In this document: in pieces, positions 5,159-5,689 of the stretch
Layout: each line of letters begins with the position of its first letter
Position numbering within the stretch: position 1 is the first letter of the stretch
Assembly: GCA_023441905.1 (NCBI GenBank)
Contig: JAEZNC010000215.1
Span: forward strand, 1-5,689
Length of the DNA stretch: 5,689 bases
From: Bacillota bacterium
Lineage (GTDB): Bacteria; Bacillota; Clostridia; Christensenellales; SZUA-584
Direction of reading: 5' to 3'
Position numbers and translations under genes: made by a program
The notes under the pieces: generated by a model
What the model was told of the DNA's origin: nothing
Database searches by the model: none
The model's input: only the letters and a program-made list of their open reading frames with translations

Positions 5159-5207
5159 TTAAGCGCGTCCCCTTAAAAAGGGTTAAAATTCTATTTCCGG
5201 TTACTTA

Positions 5208-5687
5208 TCAAACAAGCTCGAGTATAACCATTTCGGCCGCATCGCCGCGGCGCGGACCCTTTTTGATGATGCGTGTGTAACCGCCGCCGGTGCCGAGATC
5301 CTTCGCGCGCTTGTCGTACTTCGGACCGTATTCACGGAACATCTTTTCGACCAGCGGGTTGGTCACTTCACCTGCGCGTTTTTTATAATCGAATTTCGAT
5401 TCGCCGTCTTTTCTGGCTTCCGGTACATTGTACAGGTAGCTCATCAGCTTGCGCCGTGCGGCAAGCTTAGAGGGCGCATCATTGACGACTTCACGCTTGA
5501 CTTTCTCGTCACCTTCGGTGACTTCTTTCACAACCTTGACGGTGTTGTCATATTCTTTAACTGCAATCGTGATCAGTTTTTCCGCAATGCTCCTGGCTTC
5601 TTTCGCCCGGGCCAGCGTTGTCTCGATGCGGCCATACCATAACAGCCCTGTGACGAGGTTCCGTAGCGTCGCCTGTCTCTGGTCCTG
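5208..5687 (-). CDS. rplQ: 50S ribosomal protein L17 (5' end missing)
   Basis: The visible 159 residues start QDQRQATLRNLVTGLLWYGR and end GDAAEMVILELV before a TGA at 5208-5210. They cover nearly all of bacterial L17, a protein of the large ribosomal subunit near the exit of the peptide tunnel. The N-terminal core (RIETTLARAKEARSIAEKLI) and the C-terminal GGGYTRIIKKGPRRGDAAEM are family hallmarks. Between them lies a charged insertion of about 60 residues that is usual in Clostridia and makes the protein longer than the roughly 120-residue form of Bacillus. The frame is open to the window edge. About a dozen N-terminal residues (an M..RKLGR-type start) must lie outside. An internal methionine at 5531 is not the start. 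In relatives rplQ follows rpoA at the end of the large ribosomal-protein cluster. Confidence 0.95.
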   Translation of the reverse strand, partial: QDQRQATLRNLVTGLLWYGRIETTLARAKEARSIAEKLITIAVKEYDNTVKVVKEVTEGDEKVKREVVNDAPSKLAARRKLMSYLYNVPEARKDGESKFDYKKRAGEVTNPLVEKMFREYGPKYDKRAKDLGTGGGYTRIIKKGPRRGDAAEMVILELV

Positions 5688-5689
5688 CT

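Noticed and set aside
5170..5182. Small hairpin CCCTT-AAA-AAGGG after rplQ as a second terminator
   Set aside because: Only five pairs and no T-run follows on the minus strand. The hairpin at 5126-5158 is far better.
5058..5207. Riboswitch in the ecfA1 leader
   Set aside because: The predicted leader is only about 50 bases and shows no recognisable aptamer pattern. ECF shared-module operons are not usually riboswitch-controlled, unlike S-component genes.

Overview
The window looks like a Clostridia-type (Firmicutes/Bacillota) chromosome segment. The main evidence is the order rplQ - ecfA1 - ecfA2 - ecfT - truA, all on the minus strand, which is the classic ribosomal-operon tail of that phylum. 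The long L17 with a 'LLWYGRIETT' N-terminal stretch and a 'GGGYTRIIKKGPRRGDAAEMV' type C-terminus also fits Clostridia. The conserved genes are moderately G+C rich. I cannot name a genus.

Layout, read right to left along the main coding strand: 5208-5687 is the 3' part of rplQ (ribosomal protein L17), whose first dozen or so codons lie beyond the window. A 150-base gap follows, holding a terminator-like hairpin that overlaps a promoter with a perfect TATAAT box. Then come ecfA1 (4227-5057), ecfA2 (3373-4242) and ecfT (2586-3380), overlapping by 16 and 8 bases. Together they encode the shared energising module of an energy-coupling factor (ECF) vitamin/metal importer: two ATPases and the transmembrane coupler. 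No substrate-binding S component is present. A good intrinsic terminator (2500-2534) closes this operon.

Between ecfT and truA, normally neighbours, lies about 1.7 kb of different character. It is more A+T rich and carries one gene on the opposite strand, a flippase-like multi-membrane-pass protein (LPG_synthase_TM/YbhN/MprF-N family, 1145-2298). That gene is interrupted by a one-base frame change near 1501-1508 and has its own terminator (2333-2383). It is preceded by a striking (GT)13 tract joined to (CA)6 (1015-1053), a 16-base palindrome (1059-1074) and a candidate promoter.

truA (158-904, tRNA pseudouridine synthase A) follows on the minus strand, with its own strong-looking promoter in the divergent gap. 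The window ends inside the first 36 codons of an unrecognised membrane-anchored or secreted protein (110-1), at the place where rplM would often be found.

The conserved genes are ordinary. The part worth a second look is the inserted, opposite-strand, frame-broken membrane gene with the dinucleotide repeat in its upstream region. I see no RNA gene, CRISPR array, transposase or complete novel system.
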